Positions 9,454-17,768 of a stretch of 33,346 nt of DNA are shown here, piece by piece (position 1 is the stretch's first letter; the number at the start of each line of letters is the position of its first letter). A program made the position numbers and the translations under genes. The notes below the pieces were generated by a model. The model saw nothing but the letters and a program-made list of their open reading frames with translations. It searched no databases and was not told where the DNA came from. The DNA lies in contig RXKB01000063.1 of NCBI GenBank assembly GCA_003963225.1, positions 1 to 33,346 of the forward strand, read 5' to 3'. This DNA comes from Candidatus Babelota bacterium (GTDB lineage Bacteria; Babelota; Babeliae; Babelales; Vermiphilaceae).

Positions 9454-10035
9454 ATGCCTGGATGTTCAAATTGTACTGGTAACAAGTGTAAAGATAACAA
9501 CTGTACCAGAAAACAAAGTGGAGGGTTAAAGAAAACCTTTTATTTAGCCAATAGATGTGAAGTAGAAAGTTATGATAAAGATCCTATTACAGGAGTTATA
9601 ACTGGTATAAATTTTATTGCAGGAGGTGGTTGGTATAAAGTTACTACTATAAAAGATACTTCAAGTGCTGTAGAGGATTTAGTAGCTGGAGTATTAACTT
9701 ATAATCAAACAGTTACATTAACTATTACTAATTTTAGTAATAATGCTGATAATGCTGTTGCATGGATGGAAGCAAAACAATTCACGGAGAATTGGGTTAA
9801 TGCTGAGGATGGAATTATTTTACTTGCTGAATTAAGGTCTCCTGCTTTACCTACAGCTACTTACGTATTATATGGTCAAGAAGCAGGTTTAGAGATAACA
9901 GCCGCTCAAAAAACTACGGGAGTAGTTATTGGAGATCAAGCTGCAACTACTTTAACTTTTACTGCTGGAGAAGGCCAAATGGCTTCTACTGTAGATGCTG
10001 CTTATGTAGCTACTTTACCTGTATTATGTTACTAA
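9454..10035 (+). CDS. Probable major tail tube protein, 193 aa
   Basis: A 193-aa protein rich in beta strand and directly after the capsid gene. Its central 'FSNNADNAVAWMEAKQF' and following 'LLAEL' and 'YVLYGQEAGLEI' segments resemble tail-tube proteins of Bacteroidota siphophages. The N-terminus is unusual, with cysteines at residues 4, 7, 12 and 17 (CxxC-x4-C-x4-C), a possible small metal-binding knuckle, and one further cysteine in the penultimate position. A strong terminator follows at 10063, consistent with a highly expressed capsid-tube unit. A head-decoration or other virion role cannot be excluded. Confidence 0.6.
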   Translation: MPGCSNCTGNKCKDNNCTRKQSGGLKKTFYLANRCEVESYDKDPITGVITGINFIAGGGWYKVTTIKDTSSAVEDLVAGVLTYNQTVTLTITNFSNNADNAVAWMEAKQFTENWVNAEDGIILLAELRSPALPTATYVLYGQEAGLEITAAQKTTGVVIGDQAATTLTFTAGEGQMASTVDAAYVATLPVLCY

Positions 10036-10062
10036 GAATTTACTAACTTTTTTATTTATATT

Positions 10063-10093
10063 AAAGGGCGGGTATATCTCGCCCTTTTATTTG
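10063..10093 (+). terminator. Intrinsic terminator after capsid/tube genes
   Basis: Arms 10063-10070 and 10080-10087 (AAAGGGCG/CGCCCTTT) form a GC-rich stem, extended inward by a G-U and a G-C pair, and run into TTTT. It is one of the few GC-rich spots in the genome. No promoter is visible before the next gene at 10097, so downstream genes may depend on read-through. Confidence 0.85.
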
Positions 10094-10096
10094 AAT

Positions 10097-10423
10097 ATGA
10101 TTACAATATATAAAAATCAAATCAATAAAATATCTTATTATAATGATGTAATCTTTGCAGATACTACTCTCTTATATAGATTTAGATTTATAAAAGAAAA
10201 TAGTAAAACTTTTAAAGATTGTAATTATATTAATGTAATATTTGAAAAAGATTTTTGTTATTTCACTATTGAAGAAACAACTAGTGAAATGCTTAATTTA
10301 GGTAAAATAGATTTAGGTTTAGTTCATACTAACTATACTTTGATTTTACAAAAATTTGATACAGGATTAAACGAATGGGTAGATGTATATAGTGATATAT
10401 GTATGCCTAAGAATAAATTTTAA
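10097..10423 (+). CDS. Unknown small structural-region protein, 108 aa
   Basis: I do not recognise this protein. ATG 10097 is chosen over an in-frame TTG six bases upstream, because the TTG overlaps the terminator tail and other genes here start with ATG. The product is a small, mixed alpha/beta soluble protein with many aromatic residues and no membrane segment or obvious motif. It sits between the tail-tube gene and a structural gene. Its stop codon abuts the left arm of the degenerate hairpin copy 3. A tail assembly or fibre accessory role would suit the position but is a guess. Confidence 0.65.
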   Translation: MITIYKNQINKISYYNDVIFADTTLLYRFRFIKENSKTFKDCNYINVIFEKDFCYFTIEETTSEMLNLGKIDLGLVHTNYTLILQKFDTGLNEWVDVYSDICMPKNKF

Positions 10424-10475
10424 TATACAGTAGGGAGCTATTAATATAGTATTATAAGTATTGATTAGTATAGAT
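10424..10475 (+). repeat. Intercistronic hairpin, copy 3 (degenerate right arm)
   Basis: Positions 10424-10440 carry the full 17-nt left arm of the hairpin family, mixing copy-1 and copy-2 alleles (CAGTAGGGAGC). The following TTAATATAGTAT resembles the loop of copy 4. The matching right arm is missing: the bases before the ATG at 10478 only vaguely resemble it. This copy should not fold like the others and may be decayed. Confidence 0.75.
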
Positions 10476-10477
10476 AT

Positions 10478-11146
10478 ATGTACGCACCATTATTAGACAA
10501 TTTTTATCAGAGATGTAAGGATCAAACCTTAGGAGGAATAACTGATGTATATGTTCAAAGACGTTCAGCTTTAGCTGAAGATTGGTTTTATACAGATGCA
10601 AATCATATACCAGGAGCAGGCACAGCTTTTCCAGATACAGATGTAGCACCTTCAATGATTTTGTTTTCTTCTATAACTACAAACCCAGACTTAAATCAGG
10701 AGGGAGCTACTTCAGCTACTTTCTTATGGAATAAATTATTTATAAGAAAAGAAACTTCAAGTTTTACTGCTTCATTATCATCATTAAAACCAAGAATATA
10801 TGATTATACTTTAACTATAGAGATTTCACAGTTTGATGTCTTTAAAAGAAATTATATAGAAAGAATGACAATACTAAAAGATTTAGTATTCATAATTAGA
10901 GATAATAATGGAAGTTATTATATGATAGGTGAGGAACAAGGTATGAAAGCTTCTGTCTCAGTTCAATCTGACGTAAAAAAAGGTGATAATAAATTTATAA
11001 TGACAGCAGTATGTAAAGCTAGAATGCTACCAAGAGAAGTTTCTAAAATTTATGGTGAAGCATTTCTTGCAAATAATAACGCTATTGATCCTCTTCTATT
11101 TAATAATATTCAAGATGTTTCAGGTAACAATTTAAAACCATATTAA
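10478..11146 (+). CDS. Virion structural protein, 222 aa
   Basis: An unrecognised soluble protein, beta-rich in the middle (about 90-185) with a charged C-terminal half. A segment 'YYMIGEEQGMKASVSVQ' followed by a polar loop and 'NKFIMTAVCKARMLPREV' is reminiscent of tail-associated beta-sandwich proteins. It starts at the ATG after hairpin copy 3 and is separated by one base from the fibre gene downstream, so it is probably translated with it. A tail-tip, fibre-attachment or minor tail role is inferred only from position. Confidence 0.6.
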   Translation: MYAPLLDNFYQRCKDQTLGGITDVYVQRRSALAEDWFYTDANHIPGAGTAFPDTDVAPSMILFSSITTNPDLNQEGATSATFLWNKLFIRKETSSFTASLSSLKPRIYDYTLTIEISQFDVFKRNYIERMTILKDLVFIIRDNNGSYYMIGEEQGMKASVSVQSDVKKGDNKFIMTAVCKARMLPREVSKIYGEAFLANNNAIDPLLFNNIQDVSGNNLKPY

Positions 11147-11147
11147 A

Positions 11148-14100
11148 ATGGCAAATATATATATATATAGAGAATATCAAAAATTAAGAGTAGCTGATGA
11201 TACTCTTACATCAAAAAGTAGAGCTTATATAGGTACAACATTATCTGTTGCAGGTAATGATTTAATTATATCTGCACCTAAACTACCTGATATAACTTTT
11301 GCTTACACAGATGTTAAAATATTAGGAATTGTAAGAAATCCTATTTTAAGTAATGCAACCGAGTTAATGAAAATTTTACAAGGTTGGATTAATGAAGGTA
11401 TAAAAGAAAAAAATAACGATAGTGATTTTACAGAAGAATTAAATTCTGCACCTGATGAACAGCCTTGTTTTGAGAGATGGCAATATGTAGCAGGTACACC
11501 TAAAGATTTGAGATTTGATTGTATGTCCATCGCTTTCTCAGGCGGAGGTCCAAATCCAGGTCCTTGTATTCAATTTGGTATTAATGATGGAGACATACCA
11601 ATATGGAATGATACTAATCAATGCTATGAACCAGGAACATTATCTAACCCTTGCTTAGAAGACGGTACTCAACAAGGTAACACCGTTTATTGGGACGTAC
11701 CTGACCAATGCTGGAAAGAAAACGAAGCAGTTAGACATACAGAAATAGGAGTAACTTTAACAAGTTCTGGCGTTGATAAACCCGTAATTTTAATAAGCGA
11801 GACTAATACGACGGTAGTAGCTCCTACGGTTAATAGCGCAGTTATAGGCTCCGCTAACGGTACTATTGGAGGGTTTAGGGTAGGACTATCTCAAACTGAA
11901 AACTGTACCGTAATTGGTCACGAAAGCTCTGTTACTGATAGTTATACCTCTTATGTGGATAACACTAATAACATTCAAGCAGGTTATAACACGGTAAAAG
12001 GTTCTGTATTCTCTGATATAACTGATAGCTGGAACGTTAATAGTATTACAAGTTCTGCTGGTGTGAGAATTACAGGATTTGATGTTAATAATCCTCAAAC
12101 AGGAACATTAAGAAGTGTTTATAACTCTGCTGGTGTTGATATAAACAATTTAATTACAGGTCGTAGAGTAAGGATAGAAGGATTAGGCTCTGCTCAATTT
12201 ATAGGAAATAGTTTTGTAAATATAACTGCTGTGAATTCTGAATTACTAATTAGTAATGATGGAAATTGTCAAGGTTTATTTAACTGTTTAGTACAGAGCG
12301 ATAATATTAGCGCAGGTATATTTGGGATTGGAGAAAATCAGGTAGCTATTAACTGTCTCAATCCTATAATCAATACTAATGCGGAAGGAATAACTGTAAT
12401 AGGTTTACAAGACCCTACTATTACAAGTCTTCAACCTTACACTACTTATTTACCGACTGAGAATAGTGTTGGTGGTAAACAATTTAGAGTAGATTTAATA
12501 AGTGTAGATACATTTTTAGACTTTTATCACCATTACGTAGGAGTAGATAGTCTTGCACCTGCACCTATTACTTTAACTTTACTTGACCCTCCAACACACG
12601 GTCAAAAATATACAATCTATGATGCTTCTGGTAATGCAAGCGTAAATAATATAACTATTAATGCTCTTAGTAAGACTATTAATAGTCCTACTACTCAATT
12701 AACTACCTATGTAATTGATTCTAATTACAGTAGCGTTGATATTATCTATGATATTAATGATGATAAATGGCATTTAACTTCCTCAATCGTTAGCAGTGGA
12801 GGTAGTTCTTGTTTAACAAATGGTAGTATTGAGGGTGAAACTTTATATTGGGATTCGTTCCTCACTTGTTGGACTCCTAACGACAGTTTACAAAAACACG
12901 ATGGAGGTACTACTTACACTAATAGTGGTAGTGATAAGGACCCTTATTTTATAAGTAGTAAAAATTGTACTATACAGCCTAACGTTTATAACTCTAATAT
13001 AATTGGTAGTTCTAATAGTACTCTAAGTTCCAATTTAACAACTTCAAGACAAAATAATATAATCTCTTGTGATAATGCTAACGTAGGTGCGGCTTTTGGT
13101 GTTGATGGAAGTTTTAACTCTGCTTTAAGTTGTAATTCCCTTAATATAAGTGGAAGTAATTATATTAATTTTAGAGCTAACGATGGTGCTAATATCCACT
13201 TATGTACAAGGTTTGAAATAGGGTTTGGTAACAACTTAAACGCGCAAGGTTGTACTAACGGTTTGTTAGCTGGGGTTAATAACACCACTACTAATGCTAA
13301 TGATAGTATTAATATAGGTAGTCGTAATCAATTAATAAACCATACACCTAACGCCGGAAAAGATAATGCTATCTTTAATAGTGCATATACTCAACTAAGT
13401 CCAAGTACTGTTATAGATTTCACAGATATTCTAAACTATATAGATGCGGAAAAAACGGCTACCAATTATACTAATAATATAAGTGTAGGAGGTGGAGGTA
13501 ATATAGTTAGAAATAACGGTAGTTTTGGTAATGCCTTCTTTAATTCTTACGCTAATTACGTAGATAATAATTACTCTGGGTACACCAGTGGAGACGTATT
13601 TGGACAAAATACTTTTGTTGGAAGTCAAGAATGCTACGTAGATAATCAATTTGGAGCCGCTGGAAATAACTTATTCCTTAATTGCTATCAAAGTGGTTTT
13701 ATTATAGGTACAATAAGCAGTACAACTACCATTAATAACACTTTAATAAATGGTGGTTTCATTCAAGGGGGTTCTAATAATTTAATGAATGGAGGATTAG
13801 TAGTAAACGGTAATGGTAACGTAGTATTAGGAGGTAATAGTACCATAACTGATTCGTTATTTAACATTCAATTAGGAGCGTTAGGTTGTACTATTACTAA
13901 TCTACAAAATAGTTCCCAATTAACAAGTTCTGATTGTGATATTGTAGATAGCATTAGAACTTCTCAAATAAGTTCATTCAAAAGTGAGATAGATAACTGT
14001 ACTGAATCTGGCGTTTTATTTGTAACCTCAAACGGTATCCAAACTATTAACAGTAGTTTACTAATTGATAGCATAGGTTCTACGATTCAGAGTTCCTACA

Positions 14101-14675
14101 TAGAAACATTAGGACCTCTTGCGACGGTTCAAAAAGGTAAAGGTTGTGGAGTTAGAGATTCAAGATTTGATAGTGGTAATACTTTTCCCAACTTTAATCC
14201 TGCTTCTGGTGGTTGGGGATTATTAAATGCAAGTGAGAAATATGCCCAGTCTTATTTTGCTAACTTTAACACCGATGCAATAGTCGGTAACTGTTGTGCT
14301 GTAATAGGTACGACAGGTGAAAGTATCAATGATTTAGAGGATAATAAATTACACGTAGGTAGTTCTAGACACTATGGTGGGGAACAACGCAGAATTTACA
14401 ATACATTATCCAACGAAACTGTTAATTTAGATTACACTTACCATATTTTATTTGGTGTAGATAATCCTACTTATATTTTACCAACTACACCTGTATTAGG
14501 ACAAGAATATTATTTTAGAGAATTAGAGGATGATGGCTTTATAGTAGATGGAAATGGTAATAATATAGGTGATTTAGACAGTAGTGTTGCTATTTTAACT
14601 ATATTAACAGGTGGTGGTAAGTATCTCCATCTTGTTTGGAACGGTTCGTTATGGGTTATAATGTTATTAGCGTAA
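11148..14675 (+). CDS. Repeat-rich tail fibre / adhesin, 1175 aa
   Basis: A long, low-charge, N/S/T/G-rich protein with hexapeptide-like turns (NN, GSNN, NST) typical of trimeric beta-helix fibres. The first ~150 residues are non-repetitive and probably the virion attachment part. Two related large units follow. Unit 1 starts near residue 165 with a 'CLEDGTQQGNTVYW...CW' head, and unit 2 near 553 with 'CLTNGSIEGETLYW...CW'. Each is followed by 'TSSGVDKP' or 'TNSGSDKD' and a beta-helix run. Each unit ends in a similar cap (about 455-545 and 1095-1175) with strand pattern 'HHYVGVDS..ITLTLLDPP' or 'YHILFGVDNPTYILPTTP'. Base use looks slightly less AT-rich than flanking genes, which could mean transfer. 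It likely contacts the host surface. Confidence 0.8.
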   Translation: MANIYIYREYQKLRVADDTLTSKSRAYIGTTLSVAGNDLIISAPKLPDITFAYTDVKILGIVRNPILSNATELMKILQGWINEGIKEKNNDSDFTEELNSAPDEQPCFERWQYVAGTPKDLRFDCMSIAFSGGGPNPGPCIQFGINDGDIPIWNDTNQCYEPGTLSNPCLEDGTQQGNTVYWDVPDQCWKENEAVRHTEIGVTLTSSGVDKPVILISETNTTVVAPTVNSAVIGSANGTIGGFRVGLSQTENCTVIGHESSVTDSYTSYVDNTNNIQAGYNTVKGSVFSDITDSWNVNSITSSAGVRITGFDVNNPQTGTLRSVYNSAGVDINNLITGRRVRIEGLGSAQFIGNSFVNITAVNSELLISNDGNCQGLFNCLVQSDNISAGIFGIGENQVAINCLNPIINTNAEGITVIGLQDPTITSLQPYTTYLPTENSVGGKQFRVDLISVDTFLDFYHHYVGVDSLAPAPITLTLLDPPTHGQKYTIYDASGNASVNNITINALSKTINSPTTQLTTYVIDSNYSSVDIIYDINDDKWHLTSSIVSSGGSSCLTNGSIEGETLYWDSFLTCWTPNDSLQKHDGGTTYTNSGSDKDPYFISSKNCTIQPNVYNSNIIGSSNSTLSSNLTTSRQNNIISCDNANVGAAFGVDGSFNSALSCNSLNISGSNYINFRANDGANIHLCTRFEIGFGNNLNAQGCTNGLLAGVNNTTTNANDSINIGSRNQLINHTPNAGKDNAIFNSAYTQLSPSTVIDFTDILNYIDAEKTATNYTNNISVGGGGNIVRNNGSFGNAFFNSYANYVDNNYSGYTSGDVFGQNTFVGSQECYVDNQFGAAGNNLFLNCYQSGFIIGTISSTTTINNTLINGGFIQGGSNNLMNGGLVVNGNGNVVLGGNSTITDSLFNIQLGALGCTITNLQNSSQLTSSDCDIVDSIRTSQISSFKSEIDNCTESGVLFVTSNGIQTINSSLLIDSIGSTIQSSYIETLGPLATVQKGKGCGVRDSRFDSGNTFPNFNPASGGWGLLNASEKYAQSYFANFNTDAIVGNCCAVIGTTGESINDLEDNKLHVGSSRHYGGEQRRIYNTLSNETVNLDYTYHILFGVDNPTYILPTTPVLGQEYYFRELEDDGFIVDGNGNNIGDLDSSVAILTILTGGGKYLHLVWNGSLWVIMLLA

Positions 14676-14703
14676 GTATAATATAAGTTTAATAAATTAA
14701 ATT

Positions 14704-14737
14704 AGGGCTGAGGATTAAATTCCCAGCCCTTTTTTTT
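14704..14737 (+). terminator. Intrinsic terminator after the fibre gene
   Basis: AGGGCTG (14704-14710) pairs with CAGCCCT (14724-14730), and a GGA/TCC extension sits beyond one bulged A. It is followed by eight T residues to 14737. It ends the plus-strand late unit just before the convergent minus-strand genes that end at 14765. Confidence 0.9.
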
Positions 14738-14764
14738 CTGAAATATAAAAAGTAATAAAAAAGT

Positions 14765-15214
14765 CTAACTTAATAGAAATTCCACGACAGGTTTAGCTAA
14801 ATCGAAAGTAGTAGTTTCATCGAATAATAAACCTTTTTGAAATTCTTGCTGTTCCTGTTTAAAGGATTTACCTTTAACTCCTAACGCTATTGTAGTCTTA
14901 GCTATTAAGACTCCGTTCTCATTTAAAGCGTGAGGCATAATATTTAAGCTATCACTGTAAATAGTATAACTTCCTTTGAATTCGTACCATTGAACTTGTC
15001 CTGACACAGTAACATTAAACGCAAGAATATCAGGGATACTATTAACTGTCTCGCTTATATCTATTAAATGCTTAGCAGGTAAATTATTAGGTTTAACCAG
15101 ATTAGAAGTAGGTAAAACTAAATTAAATACTTTACCAGCTTCATTTTCACAGCTGATAAATAATAGATTATGCTCATAACAGAGCGCTTGGGTATTGATT
15201 TTATAGATTTTCAT
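14765..15214 (-). CDS. Unknown protein, 149 aa (end of minus operon)
   Basis: I do not recognise this protein. It is soluble, beta-rich in the first 100 residues and more helical at the end, with no membrane segment and no clear catalytic motif. Its ATG (15214) overlaps the end of the 77-aa gene by 14 nt, implying coupled translation. It is the last gene of the minus-strand block and converges on the fibre gene and its terminator. Confidence 0.65.
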   Translation of the reverse strand: MKIYKINTQALCYEHNLLFISCENEAGKVFNLVLPTSNLVKPNNLPAKHLIDISETVNSIPDILAFNVTVSGQVQWYEFKGSYTIYSDSLNIMPHALNENGVLIAKTTIALGVKGKSFKQEQQEFQKGLLFDETTTFDLAKPVVEFLLS

Positions 15215-15434
15215 TATCTTTTAAGGTTTGATAATTCTTTTGAATAAGTCTAATATAGTTATTTAACTCCCAACGAGTAGTATCTTCACCTATTTCAGGT
15301 TTATAGTCAGTTGAAATAAAAGATTGCATACATGCCTTCCTCATTTTAATAGGAGGTAAATTATTCTCTCTAAGTTTATGAAGCAACTCTAATTCAGTCG
15401 CTTTCTGGATTAATAAGTCTAATGATATTTCCAT
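15201..15434 (-). CDS. Unknown small helical protein, 77 aa
   Basis: A short, charged, probably helical soluble protein, rich in L, K, E and N. No family is recognised. It lies 4 bases after the neighbouring gene at 15439 and overlaps the next gene by 14 nt, so it is a member of the compact minus-strand operon. A role as a small host-takeover or regulatory protein would be typical for such genes but is not shown by the sequence. Confidence 0.6.
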   Translation of the reverse strand: MEISLDLLIQKATELELLHKLRENNLPPIKMRKACMQSFISTDYKPEIGEDTTRWELNNYIRLIQKNYQTLKDNENL

Positions 15435-15438
15435 TATT

Positions 15439-15759
15439 TTAATTAATTAAATTTTCAAAACAGCTAAAACCTTCTATTTTATACTGATAAGCTAAACTTT
15501 TTAAGTCTTTATCACAGAAATCTGCGTTATCAAATGTAGTCTCCATAGATGTGTTAATTGTTATCTCAATATTACCTTCATCGTTTACAGTTAAATTAAA
15601 CGTACTTTCTAATTTAGGTAGTTCATTAACACAATAAACTTTATGTGCTAATACCATTAAACTAGAACTAACACGTGTAAGTACTTCTTCAAATGCACTC
15701 TGTTCCTCAGGTCTTAAATGTACCCTGCTCTGTAAAAAATTTTTTAAGTCGTCTTCCAT
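15439..15759 (-). CDS. Unknown acidic protein, 106 aa
   Basis: An acidic soluble protein with a helical N-terminal half (about 1-50) and a short beta hairpin ('FNLTVNDEGNIEITINTS', about 54-71). No family is recognised. It is preceded by an A/T-rich leader, lies 5 nt from the upstream gene and is separated from the next gene by 4 nt. Operon membership is clear and the function is unknown. Confidence 0.6.
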   Translation of the reverse strand: MEDDLKNFLQSRVHLRPEEQSAFEEVLTRVSSSLMVLAHKVYCVNELPKLESTFNLTVNDEGNIEITINTSMETTFDNADFCDKDLKSLAYQYKIEGFSCFENLIN

Positions 15760-15764
15760 TATTT

Positions 15765-16073
15765 TTATTTAAGTAAATTTTTATCTTTTAAATAAGTTAA
15801 TAAATTGTCGTTATACTCTTTACTTTGTATTAGTTCTTTTTTGTAAAGAGAAATAAGTTTTTCTAAATTAGTAATACGTTCTTTCAATAGTGATATTTTT
15901 GATATTTGTCTACTTAAACATATCTCCCATTCACTTCCTTGTTCAAGTATAAGTACTCTAGAGTCATTAATAACTAATAATTCATTATAATCTAAACTTC
16001 CAAGATATATCTGTTGTTTGTGTACAACATTACCATTCACCTTTTTGACAAATTCAACAGTATTTTCTTCCAT
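15765..16073 (-). CDS. Unknown protein with C-terminal coiled coil, 102 aa
   Basis: The N-terminal ~55 residues look like a small beta domain ('KKVNGNVVHKQQIYLGSL'). The C-terminal ~45 residues form a leucine/isoleucine heptad coiled coil ('ISLLKERITNLEKLISLYKK'). It starts one base after the stop of the 50-aa membrane gene (TAA-T-ATG). It could be an oligomerising partner of that membrane protein, by position only. Confidence 0.62.
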   Translation of the reverse strand: MEENTVEFVKKVNGNVVHKQQIYLGSLDYNELLVINDSRVLILEQGSEWEICLSRQISKISLLKERITNLEKLISLYKKELIQSKEYNDNLLTYLKDKNLLK

Positions 16074-16074
16074 A

Positions 16075-16227
16075 TTAGATTAAAAATTTAATTATAAGTA
16101 AAAAATATGTGGCAGCTGCAAAATTTAATAAGGATAAATAGTATTTTCCTTTAAGTAAGGTAGCAGCAAAACTAATAATATTTATTATTAGTAGTATTAT
16201 TGATAGAGTTATAAGTATTATAGTCAT
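16075..16227 (-). CDS. Small two-helix membrane protein, 50 aa
   Basis: A short gene found by reading the gap between its neighbours. Its ATG (16227-16225) shares one base with the TAA of the upstream gene, and its TAA (16077-16075) is one base before the next ATG, so the fit is tight on both sides. The product begins MTIILITLSIILL and is almost entirely hydrophobic, with two predicted membrane helices (about residues 2-24 and 32-49) joined by a short basic turn 'LLKGKYY'. Size and topology resemble small class II holins or spanin-like accessory proteins. It lacks the usual charged tail, so lysis is only a possibility. Confidence 0.65.
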   Translation of the reverse strand: MTIILITLSIILLIINIISFAATLLKGKYYLSLLNFAAATYFLLIIKFLI

Positions 16228-17039
16228 TATTCAGCAGTGTTATCAGAGTCCTTAGCCAGAGCATTATATTCTTCAGGTGTTACCCATACCCAATTACTGT
16301 CTAAATAATTACCTTCAGAATCGTAACGTTTTTTATAAGTTAATATATTAGCTGTTACACTGTTAGTATGAGTACTTTCATAGTCCTCTCTGAGTTTTAC
16401 AAATTCATCATATGAGATTAAACCTTTATTAAAATCTTCTTCTAATTGAAAGTATGGTATTAAATGAAAATTAGAACCCGGATAAAGTTTATCATTTAAG
16501 TAATAATTATTAAAATTATAAAAAGATACAAAATCCCTAGTACTATCAGCATAATATATTATGGCTGTATTTAACTCTATATTTGAAACTATATCAATTA
16601 TTGCTCTACTTTCTTTAACTTCCAAATAACCTGCAATCAAAAATTTAAATTTATTTTCTAAATCTATTTTATGATCATAGTAACCTCCAAATTTCGTTAA
16701 TAAATCATTATAATCGTCAATTATAGTAAAATATTGAATTAAATCACTATCATCAGCTTGTTCACGATATTTTTTTAAACTAGGATAGATATGCTTATCT
16801 CTTAAATCTTTACCTTCGTAAATTTTATTACCTCGTAGGTAATTTACATAAAAAATATCATCTTCAGAGTTATAAGTAACGTAATCTACTCTATTAGGTA
16901 CATTATTTTTATTTAATTGTTGTCGTGCTAAAACTATAGCTTCATCAGAAATAGAAATATCATCTTCTTTACTGTTAAACATAGCTACAATAGCACGAAA
17001 TAATATAAAAAGTAGGATACAGATTATTATTGTAAACAT
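16227..17039 (-). CDS. Membrane-anchored protein of unknown function, 270 aa
   Basis: Residues 1-20 form a strongly hydrophobic N-terminal anchor ('MFTIIICILLFILFRAIVAM') without a lipobox. The remaining 250 residues are polar, rich in D, N, Y and F, and form a mixed alpha/beta soluble domain. I recognise no catalytic motif. It follows the methyltransferase gene by two bases (TAATTATG) and shares TAATG with the 50-aa membrane gene. An envelope-located role, for example superinfection exclusion or lysis, would suit an anchored phage protein but is speculation. Confidence 0.65.
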   Translation of the reverse strand: MFTIIICILLFILFRAIVAMFNSKEDDISISDEAIVLARQQLNKNNVPNRVDYVTYNSEDDIFYVNYLRGNKIYEGKDLRDKHIYPSLKKYREQADDSDLIQYFTIIDDYNDLLTKFGGYYDHKIDLENKFKFLIAGYLEVKESRAIIDIVSNIELNTAIIYYADSTRDFVSFYNFNNYYLNDKLYPGSNFHLIPYFQLEEDFNKGLISYDEFVKLREDYESTHTNSVTANILTYKKRYDSEGNYLDSNWVWVTPEEYNALAKDSDNTAE

Positions 17040-17041
17040 AA

Positions 17042-17734
17042 TTAAAATTTTTTAAAGTAAAAAGGTACATTAAATTTATTAGTATAGACATATAAATCTA
17101 GTCTCATACTTTTTCTAAAGGAATCTACTGCCATAACTACTCCTGGTTGACCTTTTTTAGTATAATCGTGTCCAGCTAGTAATTTACCTTTCTTAACTTT
17201 AGGATAAAAATTAATAAGATCTTCATAACATCCTTTAAAACTATGATCCCCATCTATAAAAATAAAGTCTAACGAATTGTCAGTATATAATACATGGCTG
17301 TATTTACTGTCATATTGAATAAAGTTAAAGTATTCATATACTCCTGCCTTCTTTAAGTTATTAGTGCAAGTATTTAAGCATTTTCTTTGCACAACAGGAT
17401 ATCCTACCATTCTAAAACCTTCATGATATGCTGTTTGGCCTTCACCATAAGGTACAATATAATCAAATGTAGGAATAGCAGTAACATCCTCTTCACAATC
17501 CCATAAATCTATTAAATCAACTCTTATATTTTTGCCGCTTTCTTTAATACACTCTCCTAAATAGCAGGCAGATTTACCCATCATTGCACCTATTTCTATA
17601 AAATGAGCACCGTCCTTAGCATTAAATACAGCTTCTTGATATAATTCCTCAAAATCAAAAAAACCATGTATTTTTTTATATTTTTGCGGTTTATAAACCA
17701 ATTCAAACTTAGGGGCTTCTATAATTTGCATCAT
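17042..17734 (-). CDS. Class I SAM-dependent methyltransferase (Methyltransf_24-like), 230 aa
   Basis: Transfers a methyl group from S-adenosylmethionine to an unknown acceptor. Motif I is 'HFIEIGAMMGKSACYLGE' near residues 44-61, the acidic strand 'VDLIDLWD' is near 72-79, and the family-typical 'LDFIFIDGDHSFKGCYEDL' lies near 155-173 with D161/H164. 'AGHDY' (187-191) follows. This pattern fits Methyltransf_24 and related small-molecule or sugar O-methyltransferases and lacks the NPPY-type motif of DNA N-methyltransferases. With a glycosyltransferase and UDP-galactopyranose mutase elsewhere in the genome, a glycan target is plausible. Two tandem ATGs start the gene. A terminator lies just upstream, so its expression may be attenuated. 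Confidence 0.82.
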   Translation of the reverse strand: MMQIIEAPKFELVYKPQKYKKIHGFFDFEELYQEAVFNAKDGAHFIEIGAMMGKSACYLGECIKESGKNIRVDLIDLWDCEEDVTAIPTFDYIVPYGEGQTAYHEGFRMVGYPVVQRKCLNTCTNNLKKAGVYEYFNFIQYDSKYSHVLYTDNSLDFIFIDGDHSFKGCYEDLINFYPKVKKGKLLAGHDYTKKGQPGVVMAVDSFRKSMRLDLYVYTNKFNVPFYFKKF

Positions 17735-17740
17735 AATTAT

Positions 17741-17768
17741 AAAAAGAGGGTATGTTACTACCCTCTTA
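17741..17768 (-). terminator. Intrinsic terminator inside the minus operon
   Basis: On the minus strand AAGAGGGTA (17767-17759) pairs with TACCCTCTT (17752-17744) around a 6-nt loop and runs into five U residues. It separates the first two short genes of the operon from the methyltransferase gene, whose ATG is about 7 bases further on. I see no promoter between the terminator and that gene. Confidence 0.85.

Noticed and set aside
10091..10096. TTG start for the 108-aa gene, and similar TTG starts at 22078 and 30815
   Set aside because: Each lies inside a terminator, hairpin or upstream gene, and an ATG a few codons later has the usual A/T-rich leader.
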